Below are positions 33,463 through 42,892 of a stretch of 64,000 nt of DNA, one piece after another. This stretch comes from Micromonospora lupini (GTDB taxonomy: Bacteria; Actinomycetota; Actinomycetes; Mycobacteriales; Micromonosporaceae): contig NZ_JAPENL010000001.1 in the NCBI RefSeq assembly GCF_026342015.1, forward strand, positions 2,542,001 through 2,606,000, read 5' to 3'. The first letter of the stretch is position 1, and each line of letters begins with the position of its first letter. The notes under the pieces were generated by a model. It was not told the origin of the DNA. It saw only the letters and a list, made by a program, of their open reading frames with translations, and did not search any database. Both the position numbers and the translations under genes were made by a program.

Positions 33463-33750
33463 GTGATCACCGCGATCGTGCTGATCGACTGCGCCACCGA
33501 CGCGATTCCCGAGGTGGCGGAGACCCTGGCCAATGTCACAGGCGTCAGCGAGGTCTACTCGGTGGCCGGGCACGTCGACCTCATCGCCATCGTCCGGGTC
33601 CGCGAGTTCGACCAGATCGCGCAGGTCATCGCGGGCAGCATCTCCAAGGTGCCGGGTGTGCTGAACACGGAGTCGCACATCGCGTTCCGGGCGTACTCCC
33701 AGCTCGACCTCGAGGAGACGTTCGCGATCGGCCTCGCCGACGCCGACTGA
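33463..33750 (+). CDS. stand-alone Lrp/AsnC ligand-binding (RAM) domain protein
   Basis: A 95-aa single RAM/ACT-like domain: AIVLIDCATDAIPEVAETLA, VSEVYSVAGHVDLIAIVRV, TESHIAFRAYS. It has no DNA-binding HTH, unlike Lrp/AsnC. Such stand-alone domains probably bind amino acids and oligomerise, or modulate Lrp-type regulators. The GTG start has GGAGAA about 8 nt upstream. A TAGCAT box at 33424 fits its promoter. It is conserved beside the cytochrome bcc locus in many actinobacteria, as I recall. Confidence 0.9.
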   Translation: MITAIVLIDCATDAIPEVAETLANVTGVSEVYSVAGHVDLIAIVRVREFDQIAQVIAGSISKVPGVLNTESHIAFRAYSQLDLEETFAIGLADAD

Positions 33751-33791
33751 CCCGCCGGGCCGCGTGGGCCGGCCGGCGCCGGACGCGGCGC

Positions 33792-33821
33792 GGCCGGTCC
33801 ACCCCTTCGAGTGGACCGGCC
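33792..33821. terminator. bidirectional hairpin terminator
   Basis: Perfect 11-bp stem GGCCGGTCCAC/GTGGACCGGCC with an 8-nt loop, between the convergent RAM-domain and DUF4142 genes. Confidence 0.8.
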
Positions 33822-33837
33822 GTCTGCTGCCGCTACG

Positions 33838-34518
33838 TCAGCTCTCGCTGGGAGCGGGCCGCTCGGTGGTGCCGAGGCCCGGTTCCGGGGACTCGGTGAT
33901 GCCACCGCTCGGAGCGGGCGACTCGGTGGTGCCACCCGGAGCCTGCGACGAGGTACCCGGGCTGGGCGTACCGCTGGCGCTGGTCTGCGGGACCGGGATG
34001 CCGAGCTGGTTGGCGAGCTGGACCAGCTCGTCGTAGTGCGCCTGCAGCGTCGGCAGCGCGGTCGTAGCCAACTGGACCACCGACTGCTCGGAGCCCTGCG
34101 AGATCTCCGTCTGGGTGGCCTGGATGGACTGGACGTGACCGGCCAGCTCACTTGTCACCCAGAGCCTGTCGAACTCCGCGCCGCTGGCGTTGTTCAACTT
34201 GTCGATGACCGCCTGCTGATCGGCGCTGGGCTCGTTCGGCAGTTCGACGTTGAGCTGGGACGCGGTCTGCTGCACCGTCTGGTCCAGCTGGGTGTGGTCG
34301 GTCTTCAACATCGCGCCCAGGTCCTTGACCCCCTGGTTCTGGCCCTTCTGCTGAGCCAGGTCACCGGCGGTGATCTCGAACAGGTTCACCTGGTGCACCG
34401 CCTGCAGATACTGAGTGTCCTGCGTCGACGGCTGTGCCGCGGCCTGCGCGGCCACAGCCGGCGCGACGCCTACCAGCACCAGCGCGGCCAACAGGCCGAG
34501 GCGTTTGAGACCCAACAT
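33838..34518 (-). CDS. DUF4142-type secreted protein
   Basis: A 226-aa exported protein. The signal peptide is LGLLAALVLVGVAPAVAAQA. Residues about 32-180 form the four-helix DUF4142/ferritin-like bundle (DTQYLQAVHQVNLFEITAGD, LGAMLKTDHTQLDQTVQQ, ASGAEFDRLWVTSELAGHV). A Pro/Ser/Thr-rich tail (GTPSPGTSSQ..., TESPAPSGG repeats) may be a flexible or O-mannosylated linker. The ATG at 34518 is chosen because GGGGGGAAGC precedes it; an upstream in-frame ATG at 34563 would spoil the signal peptide. Role unknown, presumably cell-envelope. Confidence 0.88.
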   Translation of the reverse strand: MLGLKRLGLLAALVLVGVAPAVAAQAAAQPSTQDTQYLQAVHQVNLFEITAGDLAQQKGQNQGVKDLGAMLKTDHTQLDQTVQQTASQLNVELPNEPSADQQAVIDKLNNASGAEFDRLWVTSELAGHVQSIQATQTEISQGSEQSVVQLATTALPTLQAHYDELVQLANQLGIPVPQTSASGTPSPGTSSQAPGGTTESPAPSGGITESPEPGLGTTERPAPSES

Positions 34519-34659
34519 GCTTCCCCCCCTAGAGACGTTGGACAGCACGGATACCCGGCTCACGGGGGTTATTCCTGCGATCGCCCGGCGCGCGGGGTCG
34601 ACCGGTCCCGCCGTGGCCGTCCGACTCCTGCTCGGATGGGTGACGGGACACCGACAACG

Positions 34660-34695
34660 ACGTGGCGCCCGCCGGAAGTCCGGCGGGCGCCACGT
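34660..34695 (-). terminator. hairpin terminator of the qcr operon
   Basis: Perfect 16-bp stem ACGTGGCGCCCGCCGG with its complement and a 4-nt loop, 16 nt past the qcrB stop. Confidence 0.88.
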
Positions 34696-34711
34696 GACGG
34701 TGCGGTCGGGG

Positions 34712-36343
34712 TCAGTGGCGGCTCTCGCCGCTGCCGATCTCCGCGCGCTCGGGCCGGGGCTCGACCGGCGGGTGACCCGGCGAGACCGGAGCCTCGACAG
34801 GCTTCTCGATCGGGTAGAAGAAGCCCCGGACCGCCGGGCCGAGGGCCCCGAGCCGGTTCATCTTCTTCGGCACGACCCAGCCGACGTAGTCCAGCTCACC
34901 GTGGCCGTCAGCGTGCCCGTTCGCCGCGCTGAGCGGCTGGTGCACCTCGACGAACCGGCCGTCCGGCAGGCGCCGGATGATGCCGGTCTCCACGCCGTGC
35001 GCGAGCACCTCCCGGTCGTGCTGCTGCAGACCCAGGCAGAGCCGGTAGGTGATGTAGTACGCCAGCGGCGGGACCACCAGCAGGCCGACACGGCCCGCCC
35101 AGGTCATCGCGTTCAGGCTGATCTGGAACTTGTCGGCGATCACGTCGTTGGCGCCCGAGAGCGTCAACACGACGTAGAAGGCCACGGCCATGGCGCCGAC
35201 GGCCGTACGGGCCGGAACGTCGCGGGGCCGCTGGAGCAGGTTGTGGCTCTTGCGGTCCTTGAGGTGCCGGGCCTCCAGGAACGGGTACATCGTCGACAGG
35301 CCGACCAGGATGCCGGGCAGCACGACAGTCGGCCAGAACAGAGGCGGGATGACGTACCCGTCGCCGATCGGGATGTTGAGCTGCCAGGCCGGCATGAGTC
35401 GGGTCGAGCCGTCGAGGAACATGACGTACCAGTCGGGCTGGCTGGCGGCCGAGACCACCCACGCCTCGTACGGGCCGAACAGCCAGATCGGGTTGATCTG
35501 GAACAGACCGCCAAGCAGCGCGATGACGCCGAAGACGACCATGAAGAAGCCGCCCTGCTTCAGCGCGTAGCGGGGGAACATCCGCTCGCCGACCACGTTG
35601 CCGTTGGTCCGGCCGGGGCCGGGCCACTGGGTGTGCTTCTGCTTGAAGACCAAGCCCAGGTGGGCGCTGATCAACGCGAGCAGGAGGCCCGGGATCAGCA
35701 GGACGTGGGCGATGAAGAACCGGCTGATGATGATCGTGCCGGGGAACTCGCCACCGAAGATCGACGACGTGAGCCAAGAGCCGATCACCGGGATGGACAG
35801 CATGATCGCCGAGGCGATCCGCAGGCCGGTGCCGGACAGACCGTCGTCCGGAAGCGAGTAGCCGGTGAAGCCGGCCAGGAAGCCGACCCAGAACAGCAGC
35901 GAGCCGATGATCCAGTTGGTCTCGCGCGGCTTGCGGAAGGCGCCGGTGAAGAACACCCGCAGCATGTGCACGACGATCGCGGCCATGAACAGCAGCGCCG
36001 CCCAGTGGTGCATCTGCCGCATCACCAGGCCGCCGCGGACATCGAACGACAGGTCCAGGCTCGAGGCGTACGCGGCGGACATCGGCGTGCCCTGCAACGG
36101 CGCGTAGCTGCCGTCGTAGACCACCTCGGTCATCGCCGGCTCGTAGAAGAAGGTGAGGAACACACCGGTCAGGAGCAGCACGATGAACGAGAACAGCGCG
36201 ATCTCGCCCAGCAGGAACGACCAGTGGTCAGGGAAGACCTTGTTCAGCAGCCGACGGAGCGGGGTGGCCACCTGGAAGCGGTCGTCCACCCCCACCGCGG
36301 CCTTGCCCGGCGTGGCTGCCAGGTCAAACTTTCGACGCTTCAT
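34712..36343 (-). CDS. qcrB: cytochrome bc1 complex cytochrome b subunit
   Basis: A 543-aa integral membrane subunit of the menaquinol:cytochrome c oxidoreductase (complex III) in the bcc-aa3 supercomplex. The paired haem-ligand helices ([20 protein letters not shown] and [20 protein letters not shown]) and the PDWY quinol-site sequence ([13 protein letters not shown], the actinobacterial form of PEWY) are visible, with about eight TM helices. The C-terminal extension is cytoplasmic and typical of actinobacteria. Its ATG overlaps the qcrA stop by 4 bp. It is last in the ctaE-qcrCAB unit and followed by a strong terminator. Confidence 0.97.
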   Translation of the reverse strand: MKRRKFDLAATPGKAAVGVDDRFQVATPLRRLLNKVFPDHWSFLLGEIALFSFIVLLLTGVFLTFFYEPAMTEVVYDGSYAPLQGTPMSAAYASSLDLSFDVRGGLVMRQMHHWAALLFMAAIVVHMLRVFFTGAFRKPRETNWIIGSLLFWVGFLAGFTGYSLPDDGLSGTGLRIASAIMLSIPVIGSWLTSSIFGGEFPGTIIISRFFIAHVLLIPGLLLALISAHLGLVFKQKHTQWPGPGRTNGNVVGERMFPRYALKQGGFFMVVFGVIALLGGLFQINPIWLFGPYEAWVVSAASQPDWYVMFLDGSTRLMPAWQLNIPIGDGYVIPPLFWPTVVLPGILVGLSTMYPFLEARHLKDRKSHNLLQRPRDVPARTAVGAMAVAFYVVLTLSGANDVIADKFQISLNAMTWAGRVGLLVVPPLAYYITYRLCLGLQQHDREVLAHGVETGIIRRLPDGRFVEVHQPLSAANGHADGHGELDYVGWVVPKKMNRLGALGPAVRGFFYPIEKPVEAPVSPGHPPVEPRPERAEIGSGESRH

Positions 36344-37428
36344 GGCCGCTCCCAGAAATCAGGCCCGACGGTCTCGGTGTAGTCGGACTTCGCCACGAAG
36401 AAGCCCTCGGAGTCCACCTCGATCGGCAGCTGCGGCAGCCGCCGGCTGGCGGGGCCGAAAACTGGCCGGGCGTTGTCGGTGATCAGGAACTGGGACTGGT
36501 GGCACGGGCAGAGCAGGCGGTTGGTCTGCTGCTCGAAGAGGCTCGCGGGGCAGCCGGCGTGCGTGCAGATCTTGGAGAACGCCGCGTAGTTGCCCCACAT
36601 GTAGTCGCCGTGGCCTACCCGCTCGTTGGCCCGGCGCGACTCCTGCGCGTCCGAGTCCCGCAGGTGGATCAGCAGCGTCGGCGAGTCGGCGTGCCTGTTG
36701 CTCACACCGTGCTCGATGCCCGGGAAGACCGTCAGCTGGCCGCCGGTGCTGACGTCCGCCGGGCGCACCGGGCGGCCGTCCTCGCGGACGAGGCGGATCC
36801 GCTGGCCACCCTCGGCGGTGGCGAACCCGGTGGTGAACATCTGGTTGTTCTTGTGCGGCTGCGAGATCAGACCGCCGACCAGCGGCGCAGCCGCGACCGC
36901 GGCGACCGGCGCGAGGCCGGCCAGCAGCGAGATGCCGAGCAGCGGACGACGCTTCACACCCAGCTCGTCGGCCATGTAGAGCATGGTCTGGCCGGTGATG
37001 GTGCGACCGTCGGCGTCCACCGCGCCCTCGTGCCGGTCCTGGATCGAGACCTCCTTGGGCAGCAACTTCTTGCCCCAGGTCAGGATGCCGAAGCCGACGG
37101 CGAGCAGCGCGATGCCGAGGGTGGCGCCCAGCAGCGGGGTGTAGAACTTGTCGCCGCCGCGGCCCGGCGCGTACTGCCACGGCCACCAGATGTAGATGGC
37201 CAGGAACGCGGTCGCCGCCAGGCCGGTGATCAGGAAGAAGCCGGCCACCACCCGGGTCAGCCGACGCTCGGCCTTCGTGCCGGGCAGCACCTGCGGCTCG
37301 TAGTGCACGATCTCGATGTCGTCCCGACGCGCGCCCTCACGGACGATGTCGAACCGGGTCAGCCCGGGGTCGTTCACGTCGAGCGGCTCCCGGCCCTGCG
37401 GGGCCTGGTGCTCGGTGTGCGTGCTCAT
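36340..37428 (-). CDS. qcrA: Rieske iron-sulfur subunit of the bcc complex
   Basis: A 362-aa actinobacterial QcrA. Three TM helices lie in the N-terminal half ([57 protein letters not shown]). The C-terminal Rieske domain has [11 protein letters not shown] and CPCHQSQF, which bind the 2Fe-2S cluster. It passes electrons from menaquinol to the dihaem cytochrome c of QcrC. It overlaps qcrB and lies 64 bp downstream of qcrC. Confidence 0.97.
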   Translation of the reverse strand: MSTHTEHQAPQGREPLDVNDPGLTRFDIVREGARRDDIEIVHYEPQVLPGTKAERRLTRVVAGFFLITGLAATAFLAIYIWWPWQYAPGRGGDKFYTPLLGATLGIALLAVGFGILTWGKKLLPKEVSIQDRHEGAVDADGRTITGQTMLYMADELGVKRRPLLGISLLAGLAPVAAVAAAPLVGGLISQPHKNNQMFTTGFATAEGGQRIRLVREDGRPVRPADVSTGGQLTVFPGIEHGVSNRHADSPTLLIHLRDSDAQESRRANERVGHGDYMWGNYAAFSKICTHAGCPASLFEQQTNRLLCPCHQSQFLITDNARPVFGPASRRLPQLPIEVDSEGFFVAKSDYTETVGPDFWERP

Positions 37429-37492
37429 GCCGTCACCTCGCTACGGGTGGCGCCGAGCGGCACCACGGCACTGAATCTGACGATCCGCTCGG

Positions 37493-38332
37493 TCACGACT
37501 TACCCGCAATCCACAGGCTAGCGAACACGAGCGCCACAATGCCAACCAGGAAGATCGCCAGGCCCTCGGTGGACGGCCCGTACCGACCGAGGTTGAACCC
37601 GCCCGGGTCCTGGTCGGTCTTCAGCGTCTCCTGGATGTAGGCGATGATGTCGGCCTTCTGCTCCGGCGTGATCTGGTTGTCGCCGAACACCGGCATGTTC
37701 TGCGGGCCGCTCAGCATCGCCGCGTAGATCTGCCGGTCGGTCGCCGGGTGCAGGCTCGGGGCGAACTTGCCCGACGAGAGAGCGCCGCCGCCGCCGCCGA
37801 AGGCGTGGCACTGGGAGCAGTTGATCCGGAACAGCTCGCCGCCGGCCGCGACGTTGCCGTCCCCGTGGAGGTTTTCCTCGGTGCCCGGGACGACCGGGCC
37901 GCCACCCAGCTCCTGGATGTACTGGCCGAGCTGGCGGACCTGCTCGTCGGTGAAGACCGGCGGCTTGCGGTGCGCCTGGGCCTCCTGGCGGGCCAGCGGC
38001 ATGCGGCCCGAGCTGACCTGGAACTCGACCGAGGCCGCGCCGACGCCGATCAGGCTCGGCCCGCGACCCTCGACACCCTGGGCGTTGCGGCCGTGGCAGG
38101 TCACACAGCTCACGTCGAACAGCGCCTTGCCCTCGGCTGCGGCGCCGGTCAGCGGCGGATTGTCCTGCGCCTGCGCACCGGGGGCGAAGACGGTGTAGGC
38201 GCCGCCGGCGAGCATCAGCGCGGCGAACAGCCGGACCGCGGCGCCCAGCCGGCGGCGGCCCCTGCTGCGCGCGGCGGGCCGCCCGCGCAACCGCGCGAGC
38301 AGGCCGCGTCGGCGGTCGTTGTCAGAAGTCAT
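37493..38332 (-). CDS. qcrC: dihaem cytochrome c subunit of the bcc complex
   Basis: A 279-aa subunit with two CXXCH sites (CVTCHG and CSQCHA), an N-terminal membrane signal-anchor (LGAAVRLFAALMLAGGAYTVFA) and a C-terminal TM anchor (AIFLVGIVALVFASLWIAG). In actinobacteria the dihaem protein replaces soluble cytochrome c and carries electrons directly to oxidase subunit II. The methionines of NMPVFGDNQITPEQ and RMPLAR are likely axial ligands. It lies 72 bp downstream of ctaE. Confidence 0.96.
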   Translation of the reverse strand: MTSDNDRRRGLLARLRGRPAARSRGRRRLGAAVRLFAALMLAGGAYTVFAPGAQAQDNPPLTGAAAEGKALFDVSCVTCHGRNAQGVEGRGPSLIGVGAASVEFQVSSGRMPLARQEAQAHRKPPVFTDEQVRQLGQYIQELGGGPVVPGTEENLHGDGNVAAGGELFRINCSQCHAFGGGGGALSSGKFAPSLHPATDRQIYAAMLSGPQNMPVFGDNQITPEQKADIIAYIQETLKTDQDPGGFNLGRYGPSTEGLAIFLVGIVALVFASLWIAGKS

Positions 38333-38404
38333 GAGCTGTGTCCTTAACCGGTTGGACCTTGTCTCAGGGGACGGAGCAGCGGCGCGGTTCGTGACGCGCC
38401 AAGA

Positions 38405-39004
38405 TCACTGAAGCCAGTAGATCATGGCGTACAGCCCGATCCACACGACGTCGACGAAGTGCCAGTAGTACGACACGACGATCGCCGAGGTCGCCTGCGC
38501 CGGCGTGAACCGGCCCATGGTCGTGCGGACCATGAAGATGATGAAGGCGATCAGACCGCCGGTCACGTGCAGGCCGTGGAAGCCGGTCGTCAGGTAGAAC
38601 ATCGAGCCGTAGCCGTCGCCGTTGATCCTGACGCCGTCCTCCACCAGGTGGCGGTACTCGTTCACCTGGCCGAGCACGAAGATCAGGCCCATCACGAAGG
38701 TGACGGTGAACCAGCGGCGCAGCGCGTGCACGTCACCCTTCTCCGCCGCGAAGACGCCGAGCTGGCAGGTCACCGAGGACAGCACGAGGATCACCGTGAA
38801 GGTGGTCGCGTACGGGATGTTCAGCGACTCGGTGTGCTTCTCCCACTGCTCCGGCGCAGCCGCGCGGATCGAGAAGTACATCGCGAAGAGCGCCGCGAAG
38901 AACATGAGTTCGCTGGAGAGCCACACGATCGTCCCGACGCTGACCATGTTGGGTCGCGTCAGAGAGTGGATCCGGCTCTTGTCAATGGCTGGGGCCGCAG
39001 TCAC
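38405..39004 (-). CDS. ctaE: cytochrome c oxidase subunit III
   Basis: A 199-aa protein with five TM helices, the shorter actinobacterial subunit III. Visible are [21 protein letters not shown] (first helix with the conserved Glu-Leu), [33 protein letters not shown] and [20 protein letters not shown] (conserved WHFVDxVW). It is first in the ctaE-qcrCAB operon and divergent from the CtaG-like gene. The start is GTG. Confidence 0.95.
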   Translation of the reverse strand: MTAAPAIDKSRIHSLTRPNMVSVGTIVWLSSELMFFAALFAMYFSIRAAAPEQWEKHTESLNIPYATTFTVILVLSSVTCQLGVFAAEKGDVHALRRWFTVTFVMGLIFVLGQVNEYRHLVEDGVRINGDGYGSMFYLTTGFHGLHVTGGLIAFIIFMVRTTMGRFTPAQATSAIVVSYYWHFVDVVWIGLYAMIYWLQ

Positions 39005-39099
39005 GCCGTCATTATTGCCCCTGACCGGGGCCGGCGATCAGCGGGGTGGCAAACCTGCGCCTTCCGTGGCCCGACCGTCAGGGTCCGGTTCGCCTGGCC

Positions 39100-39105
39100 T
39101 AGCCT
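39100..39105 (+). promoter_or_regulatory. -10 box for the CtaG-like gene (leaderless)
   Basis: TAGCCT ends 7 nt before the GTG at 39113 in the divergent ctaE/CtaG-like promoter region. Confidence 0.5.
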
Positions 39106-39112
39106 GAAAAGC

Positions 39113-40102
39113 GTGCTGCACGTCGATCCGATCCTCGCCGCCACCTCGGCCGTCCCGGCCGATGTGTTCGCGGCCACTGTGGCAGGCCCGTCCACGCTCG
39201 CCGCCGGGGCCGAGGCGACCCCGCCACCGTTCACCGTCGGCGCGGTGCTGACCGAGACCCGGCTGGACAGCTGGCTGGCCCTCGGCCTGGTGCTCGCCGC
39301 CGGCCTCTACCTCTACGGGGTGCACCGGTTGCGCGTCCGCGGGGACCGCTGGCCGATCGCCCGTACGGCGTTCTTCCTCGGGCCCGGCCTCGGCGGCATC
39401 GCCCTGGTCACGGTCAGCGGCCTGCACGCGTACGACACCACGCTGCTGTCGGTGCACATGGTCCAGCACATGGTGCTCTCCATGGTGTCGCCGATCTTCC
39501 TGGCGCTGGGCGCGCCGATGACGCTGGCCCTGCGGACCCTGCCGGTCGGGCCGCGCAAGCGCCTCCTGGCGATCGTGCACAGCCGCGTCGCCCGGGTCTA
39601 CAGCTTTCCGCTGGTGGCGTTCGCCATCTTCGTGGTCAACCCGTTCGCGCTGTACTTCAGCGACCTGTACCGCTTCACCCTGGAACACGCCTGGGCGCAC
39701 GAGCTGGTGCACGCGCACTTCATCATGACCGGCTGCGTGTTCTTCTGGCCGCTGCTCGGCCTCGACCCGCTCCCGGGCCGCTGGCCGTACCCGGCGCGGG
39801 CCCTGTTGATGCTGCTCTCCGTGCCGTTCCACACCGTGCTCGGGCTCACCATCATGCAGAGCACCACCCTCTTCGGCGGCGACTGGTACCCGTCGCTCCA
39901 CCTGAGCTGGGCCGACCCCAAGGCCGACCAGGTGGTCGCCGGGGGCATCCTCTGGGCCGGCGGCGAGTTCGTCAGTGTGACCATGCTCGCGGTGCTCGTC
40001 GTGCAGTGGGTGAAGCAGTCCGAGCGGGAGGCCCGCCGGGTCGACCGCGAGCTGGACCGCCAGGAGGCCCGCGACCGCGCCGCCGACGCCGCGACGACCT
40101 GA
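39113..40102 (+). CDS. CtaG-like cytochrome c oxidase assembly membrane protein
   Basis: A 329-aa Caa3_CtaG-family protein with about seven TM helices. It reads LDSWLALGLVLAAGLYLYGVHRLR, TTLLSVHMVQHMVLSMVSPIFLALGAPM (conserved HMxQH, a likely copper or haem contact), HAHFIMTGCVFFWPLLGLDPL and LLSVPFHTVLGLTIM. In Bacillus the family is needed to build caa3 oxidase. Here it stands divergently beside ctaE, which fits CuB or haem-copper assembly. The GTG at 39113 follows a TAGCCT box. The C-terminal charged tail (SEREARRVDRELDRQEARDR) is cytoplasmic. Confidence 0.92.
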   Translation: MLHVDPILAATSAVPADVFAATVAGPSTLAAGAEATPPPFTVGAVLTETRLDSWLALGLVLAAGLYLYGVHRLRVRGDRWPIARTAFFLGPGLGGIALVTVSGLHAYDTTLLSVHMVQHMVLSMVSPIFLALGAPMTLALRTLPVGPRKRLLAIVHSRVARVYSFPLVAFAIFVVNPFALYFSDLYRFTLEHAWAHELVHAHFIMTGCVFFWPLLGLDPLPGRWPYPARALLMLLSVPFHTVLGLTIMQSTTLFGGDWYPSLHLSWADPKADQVVAGGILWAGGEFVSVTMLAVLVVQWVKQSEREARRVDRELDRQEARDRAADAATT

Positions 40103-40207
40103 GCTGCGCAGACGGTACGCCGGCGGCGGGGCGTCGGGCGGGATGTCGGCTACGTCACGTCGACCGGTACGATCGGCGGGCAGCTACGAGGTGGGAGCCT
40201 GTCAGCC

Positions 40208-40603
40208 ATGAGCGATCGTCTGTGCACCGTCCTGCTCTACAGCGACGACCCGCAGGTCCGTGACCGGATGCGGCTCGCTGTCGGCACCCGGCCCGCGCCC
40301 GGGCTGCAGATCGAGTTCGTCGACGCGTCGACGTACGCCGAGACGATCCGGCTCGTCGACGACTACGAGATCGACCTGCTGGTGCTCGACGGCGAGGCGA
40401 GCCCCGGCGGCGGCATCGGCATCGCCCGCCAGATCAAGGACGATCGGGACGACGCCCCTCCCACCTGCCTGGTGATCGCCCGCGCCGCGGACCGATGGCT
40501 CGCCGCGTTCGCCGAGGTCGACGCGACGCTTGTACACCCGCTCGACCCGGTGACCACCGGCAGCACGGTTGCCGAGCTGCTGCGGACGCACGCACCCGCC
40601 TGA
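40208..40603 (+). CDS. receiver-like domain protein
   Basis: A 131-aa single CheY-like fold: [19 protein letters not shown], the phosphoacceptor position [22 protein letters not shown], and a later [17 protein letters not shown]. The acidic pair at the N terminus (SDD), the Asp of LVLDGEA and HPLDPV (where CheY has KP) are visible, so the conserved Lys is missing. It is conserved beside trpD and the cytochrome locus in related bacteria. It may act as a phospho-independent partner. The ATG has GGTGGGAG upstream. Confidence 0.85.
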   Translation: MSDRLCTVLLYSDDPQVRDRMRLAVGTRPAPGLQIEFVDASTYAETIRLVDDYEIDLLVLDGEASPGGGIGIARQIKDDRDDAPPTCLVIARAADRWLAAFAEVDATLVHPLDPVTTGSTVAELLRTHAPA

Positions 40604-40629
40604 CGTTCCCCGCTCTCCGGCACCGACGC

Positions 40630-40650
40630 GGCGCCGGACAGGCCGGCGCC
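40630..40650 (+). terminator. hairpin between receiver-like gene and trpD
   Basis: Perfect 8-bp stem GGCGCCGG/CCGGCGCC with a 5-nt loop, 27 nt past the receiver-like stop. It is short, so termination is uncertain. Confidence 0.45.
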
Positions 40651-40692
40651 GGTTCCAGCCCACCCGCACTTCGTACGCTCGGGAGGCCCGCC

Positions 40693-41757
40693 ATGGGCGA
40701 TCGGACCTGGCCGCACCTGCTCAACTCGCTGGTGCGCGGCGAGGAGCTGTCCACCGCCGACACCGCCTGGGCGATGGGCGAGATCATGGCCGGCTCGGCG
40801 GGCGCGGCGCAGGTCGCCGGCTTCGCCGTGGCCCTGAGAGCCAAGGGCGAGACCTCGGCCGAGCTGGCCGGCCTGGTGGAGACGATGTTGAGCCGGGCCG
40901 TCCCGGTCGACCTCCCCGACGAGTTGCGCTCGACCGCTCTGGACGTGGTGGGCACCGGCGGCGACCTCGCCCACACGGTCAACATCTCCACCATGGCCGC
41001 GCTTGTCGTGGCGGGCGCCGGCGTCCGGGTCGTCAAGCACGGCAACCGGGCGGCGTCCTCCCTGTGCGGCACCGCCGACCTGCTGGAGTTCCTCGGCGTC
41101 CCGCTCGACCTCGACCCGGACGCCATCGTGCGCTGCGTCACCGAGGCAGGCATCGGGTTCTGCTTCGCCGCCCGGTTCCACCCGGGGATGCGGCACACCG
41201 GGCCGGTCCGCCGCGAGCTGGGCGTCCCCACCGTGTTCAACTTCCTCGGCCCGTTGACCAACCCGGCCCGACCCCGCGCCGGCGCCGTCGGTTGCTTCGA
41301 CGCACGGATGGCGTCGGTGATGGCCGGCGTGTTCGCCGCCCGGGGCGACTCGGTGCTGGTGATGCGCGGCGAGGACGGGCTGGACGAGTTCACCACCGCC
41401 GCGCCGACCCGGGTGTGGGCGGCGCAGGGCGGCACCGTACGCGAGGCCGTGCTGGACGCGACCGACCTGGGGGTACCCCGGTCCACCCTCGGTGACCTGC
41501 GCGGCGGTGACGCCGCGTACAACGCCGGCGTGGCCCGTCGCCTGCTCGCCGGTGAGACCGGTCCGGTCCGCGACGCGGTGCTTGTCAACGCGGCGGCGGC
41601 GCTGGCGACCCAGGGTCCGCTGGACGGTGACCTGACCGAGGCGCTGCGGGCCGGCCTGGACCGTGCCGCCGAGTCCATCGACTCGGGCGCGGCGGCTGCC
41701 ACCCTGGACCGCTGGATCGAGACCGCGACCACCGCCGAGACCGCCGCCACCGCCTGA
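40693..41757 (+). CDS. trpD: anthranilate phosphoribosyltransferase
   Basis: A 354-aa enzyme of tryptophan synthesis joining anthranilate to PRPP. The motifs are [20 protein letters not shown] (PRPP and Mg binding), [34 protein letters not shown] and [13 protein letters not shown], and [11 protein letters not shown] carries the DE metal pair. The ATG at 40693 has GGGAGG 6 nt upstream. It is separated from the other trp genes, here beside respiratory genes, as also in mycobacteria (Rv2192c). It sits between ctaE-qcr and the ctaC-ctaF pair. Confidence 0.96.
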   Translation: MGDRTWPHLLNSLVRGEELSTADTAWAMGEIMAGSAGAAQVAGFAVALRAKGETSAELAGLVETMLSRAVPVDLPDELRSTALDVVGTGGDLAHTVNISTMAALVVAGAGVRVVKHGNRAASSLCGTADLLEFLGVPLDLDPDAIVRCVTEAGIGFCFAARFHPGMRHTGPVRRELGVPTVFNFLGPLTNPARPRAGAVGCFDARMASVMAGVFAARGDSVLVMRGEDGLDEFTTAAPTRVWAAQGGTVREAVLDATDLGVPRSTLGDLRGGDAAYNAGVARRLLAGETGPVRDAVLVNAAAALATQGPLDGDLTEALRAGLDRAAESIDSGAAAATLDRWIETATTAETAATA

Positions 41758-41995
41758 CCCTCGCCACCGGGAGCGTGACCGACCCGGGTTCCGGGGAGCG
41801 GCGCTGTCCGGCCGGTCGCGATGCCGCGACTTCCCTGATCTCGAGTGGATCACGTCGTGACCGGGGTGCCCGAGCGGTGGCCGCGGAGATTTGTCGGACC
41901 CGCGTGGGAAACTACAGGCGAGTGATTCTCCGCTTCCGTTGTGCGTCGCTGTCGCATTTCGGGGGCCTGTCGCCTGGAGTGAAGAGGAGACGCCC

Positions 41996-42202
41996 GTGTC
42001 GCATCACGAGCTTTACTGCGACGTCTGCGAGGACGTGGCACCGTTCGAGGCGCCGCCCTGCGTCGACGGCCACGGCAGCGACTGCCCCGAGCTGGTCTGC
42101 ACCGGTTGCGGCGCCGCCGTGGTGATCGCCACGTACACCGTCGGCGTCACCCGGCTGGCCGACCGCCGACGTCGCCAGCCCGCCCACCGCCACGCCGCCT
42201 GA
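41996..42202 (+). CDS. small zinc-ribbon-like protein (68 aa)
   Basis: A 68-aa protein with six cysteines (CDVCEDV, APPCVDGHGSDC, LVCTGCGA), likely a zinc-ribbon or rubredoxin-like fold, followed by an Arg/His-rich tail. The GTG at 41996 has GAGGAGA 5 nt upstream. The frame is open upstream but lacks a site. A TTGTCG/TACAGG promoter-like pair is at 41891 and 41913. Function unknown. A tandem repeat and a terminator follow. Confidence 0.75.
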   Translation: MSHHELYCDVCEDVAPFEAPPCVDGHGSDCPELVCTGCGAAVVIATYTVGVTRLADRRRRQPAHRHAA

Positions 42203-42229
42203 CCCCTCGGTCGACGCCGCCCGCGCGGC

Positions 42230-42385
42230 CGACCCGGCCTCGACCACGGCGCCGCCGACGCGGAGCCGACCACGGCGCGGCCGACCCGGCCTCGACCACG
42301 GCGCCGCCGACGCGGAGCCGACCACGGCGCGGCCGACCCGGCCTCGACCACGGCACCGCGGACGCGGAGCCGACCACGGTGCGCC
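42230..42385. repeat. three tandem 52-bp repeats
   Basis: The unit starts CGACCCGGCCTCGACCACGG and recurs at 42230, 42282 and 42334, a 52-bp period. Copies 1 and 2 are near-identical and copy 3 is diverged. It lies in the 3' flank of the small zinc-ribbon gene, before its terminator. Confidence 0.85.
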
Positions 42386-42387
42386 AC

Positions 42388-42427
42388 GACGAAGGCCCGC
42401 TCCCCCGATGGGATGCGGGCCTTCGTC
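42388..42427. terminator. bidirectional hairpin terminator
   Basis: Perfect 13-bp stem GACGAAGGCCCGC/GCGGGCCTTCGTC with a 14-nt loop, between the small zinc-ribbon gene and the convergent ctaF gene. Confidence 0.85.
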
Positions 42428-42457
42428 ACGCAGGTCGGTCGCGAGCGACCGGGTGGA

Positions 42458-42883
42458 TCAGTGCTCGGCGGTGCGCCGGGTGCCGGTGTAGTACTCGAAC
42501 AGCAGGCCACAGGCGGCGAAGACGACCGCCAGCAGGCCGAGGCCGATCAGCCAGAACTGCCAGAACACCATGCCCAGCGCGGCGGTCGCGGCGGCCAGCG
42601 CCAGACCGAACGGCCAGTAGCTGCCCGGGCTGAAGAAGCCGACCTCACCGGCGCCGTCGGAGATCTCGGCGTCCGGCCGGTCCTCCGGGCGCAGGTCGAT
42701 CCGGCGGGAGACGAACCAGAAGAAGCCACCGCACATCGAGCAGAGCAGGAACGACAGCAGCAGGGCAACGGTGCCTACCCACTCGACGTTGCCAGACTCA
42801 CCGTGGGTCCAGGCGCCGTAGAGGATGGTGGCGCCGAAGAGGAACCCGGCGATGATCAGGAAGATACGCCACTCGGTCTTCAT
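42458..42883 (-). CDS. ctaF: cytochrome c oxidase subunit IV
   Basis: A 141-aa actinobacterial subunit IV with four TM helices in two pairs (WRIFLIIAGFLFGATILYGAW, WVGTVALLLSFLLCSMCGGFF, then FGLALAAATAALGMVFWQFW and LIGLGLLAVVFAACGLLFEYY). The charged loop between them (RRIDLRPEDRPDAEISDGAG, then FFSPGSYWP) is the family hallmark. It is needed for the aa3 oxidase of the bcc-aa3 supercomplex. It lies 9 bp downstream of ctaC. Confidence 0.94.
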   Translation of the reverse strand: MKTEWRIFLIIAGFLFGATILYGAWTHGESGNVEWVGTVALLLSFLLCSMCGGFFWFVSRRIDLRPEDRPDAEISDGAGEVGFFSPGSYWPFGLALAAATAALGMVFWQFWLIGLGLLAVVFAACGLLFEYYTGTRRTAEH

Positions 42884-42892
42884 GCGGCTGCC

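Noticed and set aside
36499..37521. Plus-strand frame opposite qcrA
   Set aside because: Antisense shadow of a well-identified Rieske subunit gene.
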